Notes: a model not told the origin generated them from the letters alone. Counted from the first letter of the stretch, positions 25,400 to 35,926 are shown. The stretch: DNA of 64,000 nt from Pelagomonas calceolata (GCA_918797485.1 CAKKNE010000001.1:1922001-1986000); one strand, 5' to 3'. Numbers and translations are program-made.

Positions 25400-26491
25400 A
25401 TGCGGCTCCACCTCCTCCTCCTCATATACGTCACACCGACAAAAGCCATCGTCGGCCGCTTCTTCCGGAGGAAGAATAGCGACATCCTGCGGCGCGACAT
25501 CCTCCAGCGCAACATCTTAGCTCAAAGAGCGGAACTAGCCCAGCTCGAAAAGCGGTTGAGGGGCGAGATCATCCAGGAGGAGGTGAGACGGCCGCCGCCG
25601 AAACCGAGGATCCACGGCGGCAACTTCGTGTCAGCTCTGAAAGAATCAAGTAACGTCTTTTTAAGAAGGTACAAGTTTCATGAAAGAAAAGGCGACGACC
25701 GAGTGAGGTGGATGTCGAACAAGACGCAGGCCGCGCTGGGGATTACTGCCGAACTAGTCACGCTGCCGCCGCAACAGCGAACGGCGAGACTCGCGACTCT
25801 CAGAAAATACGCTCCATTGTTGGTGGTCCACGCCCCGGGCATCCTAGCGAGGCTCGATAAGCTCGAACGGTTCGTCCCGGGCATCATCAACAAGATTTTG
25901 GATGGCGGCCACTTAGCAGCGATCGAACCGGAACTTGACGGAATTCTCGACCGCTTCGACGACATCGAGCCGCACGTGCCTTGGGTGTTGGAGAACATCG
26001 ATGATCTGGCGCCCTACGTCAGCTCGTTGATGCGGCATATCGACGAGTTACTCTTATATGCTGATGATGAGTACAGGTGGGCCGATGATTTCCTGCCTTA
26101 CCTGCCGTTCTTCGTTTCTAGATTAGATGCGCTGGGGCCGCATCTGCCGTTGTTGCGGCCGCACCTGAAAGTGCTGGGGCCGCACTTTCGCCGGTTGGTG
26201 CCCTGTGTCGATCCTATATTGTTGGAGTCGCAGTCGTTCTCCATCTCAGCAAATGCGGACGTGCTGCTGTGGTGGTTCTCTTGGGCTTTACGTATACCGG
26301 TGGTGGTGCCGTTGGTGGTGCGGTGTCCGGGTGGGGCTAGGTTCATCGCGTTTCTGGCGCGGCGGCTGCCTCGACGATTCGTGCGAGGGAGGTGTGCCGA
26401 CGTGGAATGCTTGGTGGGGGAGGACTACGGGAGCGACTGGAACAACGTCCGTGAGTATTTGGACGACGCCGCGCGGCCCGTAAGTTTCTGA
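25400..26491 (+). CDS. Secreted or membrane protein of short Leu/Pro/His helical repeats
   Basis: 363 residues with a signal-type start (MRLHLLLLIYVTPTKAIVG). Residues about 140-285 are built from an 11-14-residue repeat with the pattern L-x-x-L-D-x-L-x-P-H-x-P: ILARLDKLERFVPG, LDRFDDIEPHVPWVL, IDDLAPYVSSLMRHID, LDALGPHLPLLRPHLKVLGP. This gives a likely solenoid or bundle of amphipathic helices. A hydrophobic stretch near residues 285-330 may be a membrane anchor. Similar repeats occur in other algae and oomycetes without known function. Confidence 0.6.
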   Translation: MRLHLLLLIYVTPTKAIVGRFFRRKNSDILRRDILQRNILAQRAELAQLEKRLRGEIIQEEVRRPPPKPRIHGGNFVSALKESSNVFLRRYKFHERKGDDRVRWMSNKTQAALGITAELVTLPPQQRTARLATLRKYAPLLVVHAPGILARLDKLERFVPGIINKILDGGHLAAIEPELDGILDRFDDIEPHVPWVLENIDDLAPYVSSLMRHIDELLLYADDEYRWADDFLPYLPFFVSRLDALGPHLPLLRPHLKVLGPHFRRLVPCVDPILLESQSFSISANADVLLWWFSWALRIPVVVPLVVRCPGGARFIAFLARRLPRRFVRGRCADVECLVGEDYGSDWNNVREYLDDAARPVSF

Positions 26492-26506
26492 TCTTATGAA
26501 AGGGTT

Positions 26507-29500
26507 CTAGAGGCCCTGCGCCGACAGGTCGCCGAGCGCCTTCCGCGGCATGAGCGCCACATCTAACGCCTTCGCCAGCGAGCTTCTGCAGGGCGACTTG
26601 GGCACGTCGTTCTCAGAGGTCGACCGGACGACGTCGGGCGACGGCGGCCCGCCAGGCGCGCTCGCTTGAATCACGGCGACCGGCGGCCCAAGCCCAGTAC
26701 CAGTAACCTCGAACTCGGCCGGAGGTTGGGGAGGCTTCGCCATGTGGCGCCAGGGCTTCTCGTAGTTCTTGGTGGCCTTGAGTCGCGTCGTCTCCTCCTC
26801 GGTCTGGGGCGGAGGCGGCGGCGGCACGCTCACCGTGTCGTCGATGCGCGCGTTCACCTGCCAGGGCTTGGCGTAGGTCCTTTCTACTCGATCCCGCAGT
26901 AAGTTGCTATCAGCCGTGTCCAAGCCGTGCTTCTGCAGCGCAGAAACAGCCCGCATCAACTGGCCCATCTGCTCGTCCTCCTCCTCGTTGTTGTCCTCCT
27001 GCAGTCCGGATAATGACGCTCTGTGTCTCGCTCGACGTCGAGCGTACTCCCTTAAAGCCAGCGACGACGCGTCGTCACCGTCGACGACGGCCTTCGTCTG
27101 GACGTCGTCGTCGTCGTGATCTACTATGCGTGGAACAGGCGCCGCCGGCGTCTGCGAACAGGATAGACCAGCTAGGGACGACACGCCGGCCATCAGCGCC
27201 GACAGGGTCTCCGACCGTCGCGACGTCTCCTCCGATTGTCGAGCTTTGAACTTGGACCGTTCCTCGGCGAGCCACGACTTGTGCTGGGCCCGGTTCTTCG
27301 CGTCCAGCTCGGAGACTGTCGACCGAGCGTCTCTTTCGGCAGCTCTTGCTCGAGCTGCCTCATCAGCTAACAGTCTCAACAACGTCCGGCACTCGTCCGA
27401 CGAAGCGGTTAACGAGAGCAGCGGATCCGACGACGCTTTAGCCTCGCCGTTCAAGACGCGCGCCGCTCTTCTCTCGACCTCGGCCTCGAGCCAGTCGGGC
27501 ATGCCGTCGGCGTTGTCCTCGACGACGCGCTGGACGGTCCTCCCTCTATGTCTTATGGGAGACCGGTGGCGCTTCTCCTTCTGCGAGGCGCCTACGAGAC
27601 CAGCCCTCGCCTTCCGTAAAGCGCCTCTCGTTTCAGCTAACACTCTAGCTTGGGTCTGTTCTTGCCGCGCGAAGCGCTGCACTAATTTTGTCTTCTCGCC
27701 TCTCACCCGCTCGTTGTCCCTCCTCAGTCGCTTCGCCTCGCGCTTCCACTCGCGCGCGGCTCTCGCGTGGTCCGCGTCTCTCTGTTGTAACCTTCTTTGT
27801 AATTCCCCGCGCTTCCGTCGCGATTCCTCGACCTCCGCCCGCAACCGCCGCGCGTCGTGCTCGGCGCGATCCTTCAGCCCGCCGCACCGATCCACCTCGC
27901 TCTGGGCCCGCTTCTGTTCCCTCTTCACGCGCTCCATGGCCAGTTCGAGCTTCCGAGTCTTCTCCCGCAAGATGCGCGTAGTGGCTTCACTATCCGACGC
28001 CGACGCCTTCCTTTGTAACTCAGCTCTTTCTCTCTCAAGAGCGCAGACCTCCGTCTCGAGCTTCTCGATGGCCCGCTCGTAGTGCTGCTTCAGCGAGTCC
28101 ATGCACTTTTCTTCCAGTAACAGTGCCGCCAATTTTCTTTCTTGTTCCGTCTCGTCGTCGTCGTCCTCCTCTTCGTCACTGGAAGACGCCTCGTCATCGT
28201 CCGGAAGCTCCGACGCGATATGTACATCATCATCGACCGGCAATTGACTTTCGGCGGCCTCCGCCGCTGCTGGTGGTAAGGCTAAGCGTAAAACATCACA
28301 TCGCTTGGTCAAAGCGTCGTTCTTCGCCTGCAACGTGTCGATGGTCTTCCTTAACAATGCTGTGTCCTTCCGATGATTCTTCTCGGCCTTCGTCAGGGCC
28401 TTCTGCAGGACGCGGATCTCGTCTGGGGTGTGTGAAGCACCTCCTTCGGACTTGAGGAGGCGGACCATCTCCCTTAACGACTCCAACTCGGCCCGCTCCG
28501 CGATCTGCAGCCTTTCGGCCTTGGGGTCCACGACGACGTGGATGCCCTGCGCGGGAACGACGCCGTCGCGACACGGCCGCGGCTCTCTCGCGCGACGCGT
28601 AGACTCTCTCGCGGCCGCGTCGACGCCATCGCCGCGACCGCGTCACGTTCAAGGCCCCGGAAGACGCCGCGCGACGCACGGCCACGTTCTTCACGACCGA
28701 CGCCTTGTCGGCCCAGCGCAGCGTGTTCAAAGTCTCGTTGATATCGACGTCGCCCGGACTCACGCAGGCGACCATGCACGTGTGCGCCGTGCCGCCCAGA
28801 CTATCCGAGAGTAGTCTCGTTAATGTTGAATCCCTATAAGGTACGTGACCACCCTTCCGCTTCTCCGACGACTGGAGTTCTACAAGTCGCTGAATGACGT
28901 TCCCGAGCATGAACAATGATTTGTTGATCTCGATGCCCTCCTGCAGGCGCGTCCCCTCCGCTTGGGTTCGCTTGACGCGCTCGCTGCCGGCCAGGTCGAC
29001 CAGATGTAACTTAGAAGACGTCTTGCTTCGCCCCTCGCCACCGGCGACCTCCACGCGGAACGACAGGATCATGTGCGATCGCGACGAGTGCTCGTTCATG
29101 TTCGTGGCGGCGGTCATCCGTCTACGAGTACCCTCCCTCGTCAATGCTACCACAGCCTCAATCGAAGAAACTTCTCGCTCACTGAGTCCGGCAATCGTCA
29201 CACCCCCACCGTTCGGCGCCTCGCGCACGGCTAGAGCTTTTGGGCCCTCCTCCTCGTCGCATTCCATCAACAGGTCGCGGACCTCCTCCTGGTAGACCTC
29301 GCACATCGAGCACACCACTAAACAGCCGCGGCCTTCACTGATCAACTTCTGTCTTCTGTCAATAATCTCGGCGACAGCTCTAGGCACGACGCCGTCGACC
29401 TCGGCCTCGTCGAAGGCCGTGCCCATCGTATGCGTCTTGCCACTGCCCGTCTGCCCATAGGCAAGCACGGTCGCGTTGTACCCATCAAAGAGCTGGGCGA

Positions 29501-29708
29501 TCAACGGTTTTGCGGTTCTGTCGTACATCGTCGCGTGGCGGTCGCCTCCTCCTACTACACTTTCATTGCCGTAGTCGTGCGTGCGGCCACTGATTGTGAT
29601 GCGGCCGCCGTCCTCGTCGATGGTCGAGACGTTCTTGACGTCCTTGTCCGTCTCGTGCGGGAGGAGGGGGCGGCATCTTACTACTACTTTGACGGTCGTT
29701 TCGGCCAT
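26507..29708 (-). CDS. Kinesin-4/KIF21-like motor, two exons
   Basis: Exon 1 is an N-terminal kinesin motor: VVVRCRPLLPHE, P-loop GQTGSGKTHTMG, NMNEHSSRSH switch I, LVDLAGSERVKRT switch II, and HVPYRDSTLTRLLSDSLGG, closest in style to kinesin-4. The first frame degenerates after NVAVRRAASSGALN; a 100-nt intron at 28547-28646 joins it to a second frame (GIHVVVDPKAERLQ) that gives 680 codons of stalk and tail. Residues about 355-700 are strongly coiled coil with an acidic insert; the tail is disordered with YEKPWRHM and YAKPWQVN repeats. About 1033 residues. Expected role: plus-end motor in cilia, spindle or microtubule-length control. Confidence 0.85.
28547..28646 (-). other. 100-nt intron of the kinesin gene
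   Basis: Phase-0 GT..AG intron, beginning GTGACGCGGTCGCGGCG and ending GTCGTTCCCGCGCAG on the minus strand. It corrects the frame between the motor and the stalk. It is GC-rich with CGCGAGAGAG repeats and lacks the inverted ends seen in the ABC1-kinase and GT23 introns. Confidence 0.75.
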
Positions 29709-30283
29709 CTGTCTGTTTCTCCGTGTGGCGGGTCCGCGGTGGTGCGCGGTGCGCGTCGGCTGCGTTAGGCGCGCGTCGGCTGCTTCAATCGCCGCGGCGC
29801 GTCGGCGGACGTCGCTTTTAGCGCTAAAACGTCGGCTATGCGAACGGTGCTGTGCACGCGCCACACGCGGTCGTTTGACGCGCCGTGTGAGACTACACAG
29901 TTCTGGCGGCTTCGGAGCTGGCTGTCACACGGCAGCGCTGCGTCCAGCGGGGCCGCGTAGCGCCGATTTGGCTCACGCTGATCACGAACGGGGAAAATAC
30001 CCGCGAGTCGCGGACGCCTCCCGCGTCCGCCCTACCACCCCTCCAGGCCTCCCTCGCATCGCTAGGGAGCAAGACAGGGCCGGGCGCCGGCGCAGACCGG
30101 CACCCGCGGCGGCCGCGCAGACTCAGAGGTCGCCCCTGGCTCTACTCCTGGCACTTATTCGCGAGGAGCCCTCGGCTCCCAGGTAGCTAGCGTACCCCCA
30201 CACGCCATCGCCGCGACGCGCCCGGCTAGAGACATCTTCCGCCAGTGGCAATTTATTTCCCGCACGCAAGAGTCATAGCTTAC
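29709..30283. other. 575-nt intergenic region upstream of the kinesin gene
   Basis: Tail-to-start spacing between the EF-hand gene end (30284) and kinesin start (29708). No supported gene. GGTAGCTAGCGTACC at 30182-30196 is a short palindrome-like relic of a CTAG box, not a full upstream word. Confidence 0.35.
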
Positions 30284-31735
30284 TCACGCGTAGGGCGACA
30301 GCCGCTTCGTCGAGCGCCTTTCAGGCGACCGGTAGGCGACGCCCACGCCGAAGTCCTTGCGCGTCCAGTCGGCCGTTCTAGCACCTCTCCCGAAGCGCCC
30401 CGCACTATACGTCGACATCTTCTCCCGTAGATCATTGACCGACGCCTTCATGAGGTCCAGCGTCTCCGTTGGTGAGACAGGTGGCTGTGTCAAGGGTCCT
30501 CGTTCATGATCCGGTTTCTTGAGCCAGTCGGCGACGTGATCCAATCTACGTTTATATAACAGTGATTGCTCCCGCCTTTTTACTTTCGCCTCGAGCATCT
30601 TGATGGCCGTGGCATGTCTTGAGGCTTCACTCAATTCCACTTCGTCGATGATCGAAGAACTTCGTTCGTACTCCTGGAAGTGATCCACATCGACCGCTAG
30701 CGGTTTCGAGAGCTCATCCAAGATCACGGCTCTCCGAGCCTCCTCTTTCAAGGACGGCGGCTGGACGAAGCGCGTCACAAAGTCCCTCTCGGCTTCGGCC
30801 GATCGAGCCTCCAGCGTCGCGCGGATCTTCCGCTCCGTGTCTCGCTTCCGCCACTGCGCTACTTGCAACTGTTTGGCGAATTTCGAGTTCACCAGATAAT
30901 CGGGCTTCTTGCGCGGCTTCCGGGGTTTCCTGTTCCTATTTAAAGCTTCTGCCAGCCTCTTTATTTTATCTTGCCTCGACTCCTCCTCTTCCTTCTTTGC
31001 AACAGGTTCCTTGCGCCACTGGGCGTGGAGCTGCTGCGTCGCGTTCTTCTTCATGAAGTGCATGAACTCGTCGACCGTGACGTCGCCGCTGCAGTCGATG
31101 TCTATCGCTCGCCAGAGACCTCGCAACTCATTTAATGTAATTTTCTCCTCGCTCAGGTTCAGGCCGGGGTCCCTCCTCCTCGAAACCTGCTCCAGTTCTT
31201 CCCATCCAAGTCTCCCGCTTTCATCAGTATCAAAATGGCCGAAGATCTTGAACCAGTTGCCCGACGACGTGCCGTCGCCCTCCTTGCTGTACTCGTGCAC
31301 CGCCGCGTCATTAATAATGCCACACAGCCTCGTTAGTGTCCTCCTGTCGAGGCGCGGCCAGTCGTCCAGTATCAACAAATAGCAGGCGTGCTGGAACTCC
31401 TTGATGGACACCAAGCCGCTCTTGTCGTGGTCCACGTAGGCCCAGAGGCCCTTCGCCTCCTTCTCCGTGATGCTGATCTCGAGGACATCAATTAATGCCC
31501 TGCGGAACTCCCAGTAGTCGAGGCGGCCGGAACCGTCCGTGTCCAATCGACTGAAGAGTAGAGCCCAGTTCTTGCGCATGGCGTTCTCCTCGTTCCACGC
31601 GGCGCAGAGCCTGGGAAAGGCCTCGTGCATTTTTAGTACTACGGCCCGTAGTTGTTTCGTGGGCAGGAGCTGCTCGTGCTGGGCGTGGAGGGAGGGGCGG
31701 CCCATGGCGCCCTTGCCCATGGCGCCCTTGCCCAT
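30284..31735 (-). CDS. Four-EF-hand protein with helical C-terminus
   Basis: 483 residues. Four canonical loops are visible: RLDTDGSGRLDYWEF, YVDHDKSGLVSIKEF, HFDTDESGRLGWEEL and AIDIDCSGDVTVDEF, in two pairs within residues about 55-240. The rest is a charged, Arg-rich helical tail (SKFAKQLQVAQWRKRDTERK) suggestive of a cytoskeletal or flagellar protein. The start contains an in-frame 15-nt duplication giving MGKGA-MGKGA-MG, with three ATG codons in a row; the 5'-most at 31735 is used. No kinase or other catalytic domain is present. Confidence 0.75.
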   Translation of the reverse strand: MGKGAMGKGAMGRPSLHAQHEQLLPTKQLRAVVLKMHEAFPRLCAAWNEENAMRKNWALLFSRLDTDGSGRLDYWEFRRALIDVLEISITEKEAKGLWAYVDHDKSGLVSIKEFQHACYLLILDDWPRLDRRTLTRLCGIINDAAVHEYSKEGDGTSSGNWFKIFGHFDTDESGRLGWEELEQVSRRRDPGLNLSEEKITLNELRGLWRAIDIDCSGDVTVDEFMHFMKKNATQQLHAQWRKEPVAKKEEEESRQDKIKRLAEALNRNRKPRKPRKKPDYLVNSKFAKQLQVAQWRKRDTERKIRATLEARSAEAERDFVTRFVQPPSLKEEARRAVILDELSKPLAVDVDHFQEYERSSSIIDEVELSEASRHATAIKMLEAKVKRREQSLLYKRRLDHVADWLKKPDHERGPLTQPPVSPTETLDLMKASVNDLREKMSTYSAGRFGRGARTADWTRKDFGVGVAYRSPERRSTKRLSPYA

Positions 31736-32012
31736 GGCGGCCTCGTCTGTGGGGCGTGCGTGTCGCGAGCAGGCTGCCCGCGGCGTTTGGCAGGCCGGCT
31801 CTCCGGCTCTCCGTGTGTGCTGCGCGCTATGGAGAGGAGGTTTTTCGCCCCCGCGGCGGGCGACCGTTCCGGCTTCATCTACGAGGAAATGTTCGGCGCG
31901 GAGTCGTACGAAGCCTCTTACGGAATTAATTTTTTAGCGCCCTCCTTTCCGATTTGTCCGATTTGCAATCTGACATCAAGAATGCCTTCAAGACAACCGG
32001 GGCAGCCCAACG

Positions 32013-33425
32013 ATGCTCGCTTTGGCCTTATTCATCGCAGCTGGAGCGCCCAACGCTGCTAGGGCGCTGCTCGACGCCCGCGCGGTGACGAGGGGCAGCT
32101 TTCGGCGCCTGAGCACCGCCAATTTCGAGGAGCTAAAGCTTGTGGCCGCCGATGCTGCGGCGGGCGACGAGTTCGGCACCTCCGTGGCGATCGACGGTGA
32201 CACCGTGGTTATCGGCGCCCCCGGCGCTGGCACCGGCGGCGCGGTCTACATCCTCCGCACGACCGACGGCGGCGCCACGTACGGTCAGGTGGCCAAGCTG
32301 ACGGCCTCCGACGCCGCATTATACGACGAGTTTGGCAGCTCCGTGGCGATCGCTGGCGGCACCGTCGTGGTTGGGACCAGCGCCAAGGACAGCTACACGG
32401 GCGCGGTCTACGTCTTCCGCACGACCGATGGTGGCGCAACGTACGCCGAGGTGGCCAAGCTGACGGCTGCCGACGCGGCATCGGGCGACGATTTCGGCAT
32501 CTCCGTGGCCATCGCCGGCGATACCATCGTGGTTGGGACCGAGAACAAGGAAGCAGCCTACGTTTTCCGCACGACCGACGGCGGCGCCACGTACGGCCAG
32601 GTTGCCAAGCTGACCGCCTCCGACGCCGCGGCGGGTGACGTGTTCGGCTCCTCCGTGGCCATAGACGGTGAAACTATCGTGGTCGGAGCCTACGGCGAGA
32701 ACTTCGCCACGGGCGCGGCCTACGTCTTCCGCACGACCGACGGCGGCGCCACGTACGGCCAGGTGGCCAAGCTGACTGCCGCCGACGCCGCGTACGATTA
32801 TTTCGGCTACTCTATGGCGATCGACGGCAACACCATCGTGGTCGGGGCCTACGTCAAGGACAACTGGACGGGCGCGGCCTACGTCTTCCGCACGACCGAC
32901 GGCGGCGCCACGTACGACCAGGTGGCCAAGCTGACGGCCGACGACGCCGCGGCGAGCAATTATTTCGGCTACTCCGTGGCGATTGACGGCGGCACGGTCG
33001 TGGTCGGTTCCTTCGGCGACGACGACGCCGGCTCCTACTCGGGCTCGGCCTACGTCTTCCTCACGACCGACGGCGGCGCCACGTACGACCAGGTGGCCAA
33101 GCTGACGGCATCCGATGCCGCTGCGGGCGACTTCGGCGGATCTGTGGCGATCGCCGGCAGCACCATCGTGGTCGGGGCCTACTCCGGCTCGGGCTCGGCC
33201 TACGTCTTCCCGCCGCCCGCCCCTACTGCGCAGCCGACGCCCCGTCCAACCTGGACGTTTCAGCCGACGCCCCAGCCAACGATATCGCCCAAGCCCACAA
33301 CGCCCCAGCCCACAACACCCCAGCCCACGCCCGAGCCTTCGACAGCGGCCCTTGGATCAGATGCGGCGACGCGGGCGGGCGGGACCTTCCTCGCCCTCCT
33401 CGTCGCCACGGTCCTCGCTCTCTAG
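32013..33425 (+). CDS. FG-GAP repeat surface protein, probably GPI-anchored
   Basis: 470 residues. Signal peptide MLALALFIAAGAPNAARA, then seven repeats of about 52-56 residues with the FG-GAP signature (FGTSVAIDGDTVVIGAP, FGSSVAIAGGTVVVGTS and so on) joined by AYVFRTTDGGATYGQVAKLT. These form a beta-propeller as in integrin alpha chains. A Pro/Thr/Gln stalk (TPQPTTPQPTPEPS) and a hydrophobic tail (AGGTFLALLVATVLAL) suggest a cell-surface GPI anchor. At DNA level the repeats are nearly identical for 40-60 nt stretches, pointing to recent gene conversion or unequal exchange. Confidence 0.8.
   Translation: MLALALFIAAGAPNAARALLDARAVTRGSFRRLSTANFEELKLVAADAAAGDEFGTSVAIDGDTVVIGAPGAGTGGAVYILRTTDGGATYGQVAKLTASDAALYDEFGSSVAIAGGTVVVGTSAKDSYTGAVYVFRTTDGGATYAEVAKLTAADAASGDDFGISVAIAGDTIVVGTENKEAAYVFRTTDGGATYGQVAKLTASDAAAGDVFGSSVAIDGETIVVGAYGENFATGAAYVFRTTDGGATYGQVAKLTAADAAYDYFGYSMAIDGNTIVVGAYVKDNWTGAAYVFRTTDGGATYDQVAKLTADDAAASNYFGYSVAIDGGTVVVGSFGDDDAGSYSGSAYVFLTTDGGATYDQVAKLTASDAAAGDFGGSVAIAGSTIVVGAYSGSGSAYVFPPPAPTAQPTPRPTWTFQPTPQPTISPKPTTPQPTTPQPTPEPSTAALGSDAATRAGGTFLALLVATVLAL
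32120..33215 (+). repeat. Tandem DNA repeat inside the FG-GAP gene
   Basis: Seven units of about 150-165 bp. The core TACGTCTTCCGCACGACCGA followed by CGGCGGCGCCACGTACG recurs almost unchanged at about 32240, 32410, 32560, 32725, 32880 and 33050. The unit length matches one FG-GAP blade. Confidence 0.75.
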
Positions 33426-33581
33426 CCGCGCCCGCGGATATCCCGTTCACGCCCCCAGGGCGTTGCGCGCAATTCCGTCTCTTACCTCGAGTCGTCCTCC
33501 CCCCATCGCCGCTCTCCCGAGTCTTCAAATCCCCTCCCGAGCAGAGCTACTTCGACAGCCGCCACTAATTATTCGATCTTT

Positions 33582-33605
33582 GAGGCTGAGGCTGAGGCTG
33601 AGGCT
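33582..33605 (+). repeat. GAGGCT hexanucleotide repeat
   Basis: Four copies of GAGGCT (about 33582-33605) in the 331-nt gap between the FG-GAP gene and MUS81. The rest of that gap holds only the upstream word at 33623. Confidence 0.7.
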
Positions 33606-33622
33606 AGTTACGTCGCAGGTTT

Positions 33623-33650
33623 GATTGCTAGTGTCTTACCGGCCGCTAGC
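33623..33650 (+). promoter_or_regulatory. Dispersed upstream word, copy 5
   Basis: GATTGCTAGTGTCTTACCGG then CCGCTAGC. It lies 106 nt upstream of the MUS81 start at 33757. Confidence 0.75.
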
Positions 33651-33756
33651 TCCAAAAATGCGCGCGCAAGCACTCACTCTGAGACACGACTCCCGCCGGA
33701 CGCTAGCGTGAGCCCAGCGCTGCCGTCCCGTCAGAGCCGCAGCATCGAACGTAGCC

Positions 33757-35751
33757 ATGGCGAGAACCATCAACCGAGGCGCGGGAAGAGGCGGCGGCCG
33801 CGGCGGCAACTACGGCCGGGGCCGCGGCTACGGCCGCGGCAAAGGGGGCGGCCGCGGCGGCCGCCAGGGCGTGCTCTGGACGCGCAAGGCCCGCGAATGT
33901 AATACGCCCTGCCACAACGCCGCGAACAACGATTTAAGGGACCGCTACCGCAAGTACTACGAGTTCATCTGCGCGACCAATGAAGAGACGAGGCAAGAAC
34001 CGGGCACGTACCTCAAGGTCCTCAAGGGGTTATATTACCACGGCGAGGAGGTCGATTCCTACGACGCCGCCCTACGAGTCAAGGGCGTCGGGCCGATGCA
34101 CGCGCGGAAGTGCGCGTCGGCCGTGCGCTGGCGCGAGCACCTCGACGCCAACATCACTCCAATTCAGCGGGGCCGCTGGGCGGCGCCGCCTCGCCAAGAG
34201 GGCCAGAAGCCCCGCTGGTGGCGCGTCGAGACCGTCGAAGTTCCGACAACGGGCAAGTGCATGGCGCGGCGCCAGTGGGGCCTGGAAGGTACTGCTGGCT
34301 ACGATGAAGATTTTAAGGACTTTAGTGAGCGGCGCAAGTGCGACTCTGACGTTGCGAGTTGGATCCGGAGGAAGGAGGGCGAGGGGTATCAAAGGTCGGC
34401 TCATGGTGGAGATGATGGCGCGGACCACTACTTACCACCTCAAGAAGAGGAAGAACAAAGGGAGGTCGTCCCGCGCGTCCGGCGGTCGAAATACGGTCCA
34501 AGGTTCTTAGACAAGGACACCGGGAGTCTGTCCGGTGTGTGTGCGTTGCTGGTGGCGCTGCACCGCCGGTCGCCTTTGGACAAGGCTACGCTAGCCCAGG
34601 AGGCCCAGCAGCATACGAGGGTCGCGATGACCGCAAATGGCCAGCAGTGGTATGGTGGTATTAAATCGCTAGATACTTTACTAAAAAATGATATCGTGGA
34701 ACCCGTGCCGCATGATGTGCGACGCTACCGCTTAACGAGTGAGGCCGGAAGCGGTTTAGTTAGTGGTGTCGAGCTGGCGCGCGACGTCGATGCTCGTTAT
34801 CGCAAGGAGCTCGAGCATGCAGCTCCACAAAGAGACGACGATAGCGATGAAGAAGCGCCTCAGAAGAGACGACGGAGCTGCCTCGAACGCTTGAGGAACG
34901 ACGTCGACGGGGCCAGGCCGTTCCTAGACGTCTACGACATTACGTTATATGTTGATAGTAGAGAAAAACGAAAGAACGACAACCACGAGGCCGACGCCAT
35001 CGTTGGATTATTGCATCAAGGTGCCCAGGCAATGAGTGTGAAGAAGGCGCCGTTGCAAGTCGGGGATTACCTATTTATCGCGACGCCAAAAAACGAACAG
35101 CAGTACGACACGTTCTGGCGGGACCGAGGCATTGTTGTAGGGTCCTGTATCGAGCGCAAATGTGCTTCGGATTTCCATACGACCGTGAAGGGCAAGTCTC
35201 ATCATCGAAAGCAGACGCTGGCGTTATCTCGTTGTGGCGTGCCCGCTTCGTATGTGATTGAGGGTGACATCGATGCGTTGGATATTTGTAGTTTAGATAA
35301 GCAGGATTTACATGACGAGATGGCGCGCTTGGAGATCCAGCTTGGATTTACGGTCCATAGATCCCCGTCCTTTGAACATACGGTACGCTACCTCCAAGGG
35401 CTGGATGCGTACTTGCGCGACGATTTACGTCGTAAAACAGTAGACGATGTATTGAAGAACGCGATGGCTTATAGAGATATCATACAATCGCTGGGTATCG
35501 ACGAGAAGCAGTGGGACCTAAAAGCGCGGTTCGGGGCTTTTTTACTACATGTACCGGGCGTCAAAAACGAGTACGTCGCGCATATTCTGGCGAAGTACCC
35601 GACGTTTGCGTTGTTGAAGCGGGCCTTGGATTCCCATTCACTAGAAGAGCCGCTCCTGACGCGCGTGCTCGTGCCCGGGTCGCGGCGCCGCGCGGACGCG
35701 AAAAAGATCGCGGACTTCTTTGTTCTGAGGGACTACCCCGTCACCGGATAA
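33757..35751 (+). CDS. MUS81: MUS81 structure-specific endonuclease
   Basis: 664 residues. A Gly/Arg RGG-rich leader (residues 5-38) precedes an N-terminal helix-hairpin-helix (YDAALRVKGVGPMHARKCA). A winged-helix segment follows near residues 250-330 (LSGVCALLVALHRRSPLDKA). The ERCC4 nuclease domain (about 390-540) has LYVDSREKR, VGDYLFIA, and IERKCASDF, which together satisfy the GD-Xn-ERK-x3-D signature, so it should be active. A C-terminal HhH region ends the protein (LLHVPGVKNEYVAHILAKYP). With an EME1 partner it would cleave branched DNA in repair and meiosis. The RGG leader is unusual for the family. Confidence 0.88.
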   Translation: MARTINRGAGRGGGRGGNYGRGRGYGRGKGGGRGGRQGVLWTRKARECNTPCHNAANNDLRDRYRKYYEFICATNEETRQEPGTYLKVLKGLYYHGEEVDSYDAALRVKGVGPMHARKCASAVRWREHLDANITPIQRGRWAAPPRQEGQKPRWWRVETVEVPTTGKCMARRQWGLEGTAGYDEDFKDFSERRKCDSDVASWIRRKEGEGYQRSAHGGDDGADHYLPPQEEEEQREVVPRVRRSKYGPRFLDKDTGSLSGVCALLVALHRRSPLDKATLAQEAQQHTRVAMTANGQQWYGGIKSLDTLLKNDIVEPVPHDVRRYRLTSEAGSGLVSGVELARDVDARYRKELEHAAPQRDDDSDEEAPQKRRRSCLERLRNDVDGARPFLDVYDITLYVDSREKRKNDNHEADAIVGLLHQGAQAMSVKKAPLQVGDYLFIATPKNEQQYDTFWRDRGIVVGSCIERKCASDFHTTVKGKSHHRKQTLALSRCGVPASYVIEGDIDALDICSLDKQDLHDEMARLEIQLGFTVHRSPSFEHTVRYLQGLDAYLRDDLRRKTVDDVLKNAMAYRDIIQSLGIDEKQWDLKARFGAFLLHVPGVKNEYVAHILAKYPTFALLKRALDSHSLEEPLLTRVLVPGSRRRADAKKIADFFVLRDYPVTG

Positions 35752-35926
35752 GTGTGTTTGATTGTCGATGGCGTAGAGCGTAGGCGGCTACCCCGACGCG
35801 TCGACGCGGCGGCAGAGCGCCCTGCACAGCGGCAGGCGGCCGTGGTGCTGTCGCGCCATAAGCGCACACACCACCGCGACGCTGGCGCGTCAGGTGCTCC
35901 ATTAGGCAGCAAAACAACCGCGTACG

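Noticed and set aside
31827-32061. Small plus-strand frame (MERRFFAPAAGDRSG...) just upstream of and overlapping the FG-GAP gene start
   Set aside because: It overlaps the clear signal-peptide start of the FG-GAP gene in another frame, has no domain, and could at most be an upstream ORF.
32120-33215. Regular repeats that could suggest a CRISPR-like array
   Set aside because: Units are about 150 bp, coding, and correspond to FG-GAP blades.
33757-35751. MUS81 active site first seemed to lack an Asp (GSC before IERK instead of LDHIV)
   Set aside because: The family signature GD-Xn-ERK-x3-D is fully met by VGDYLF and IERKCASD, so there is no reason to call it inactive.
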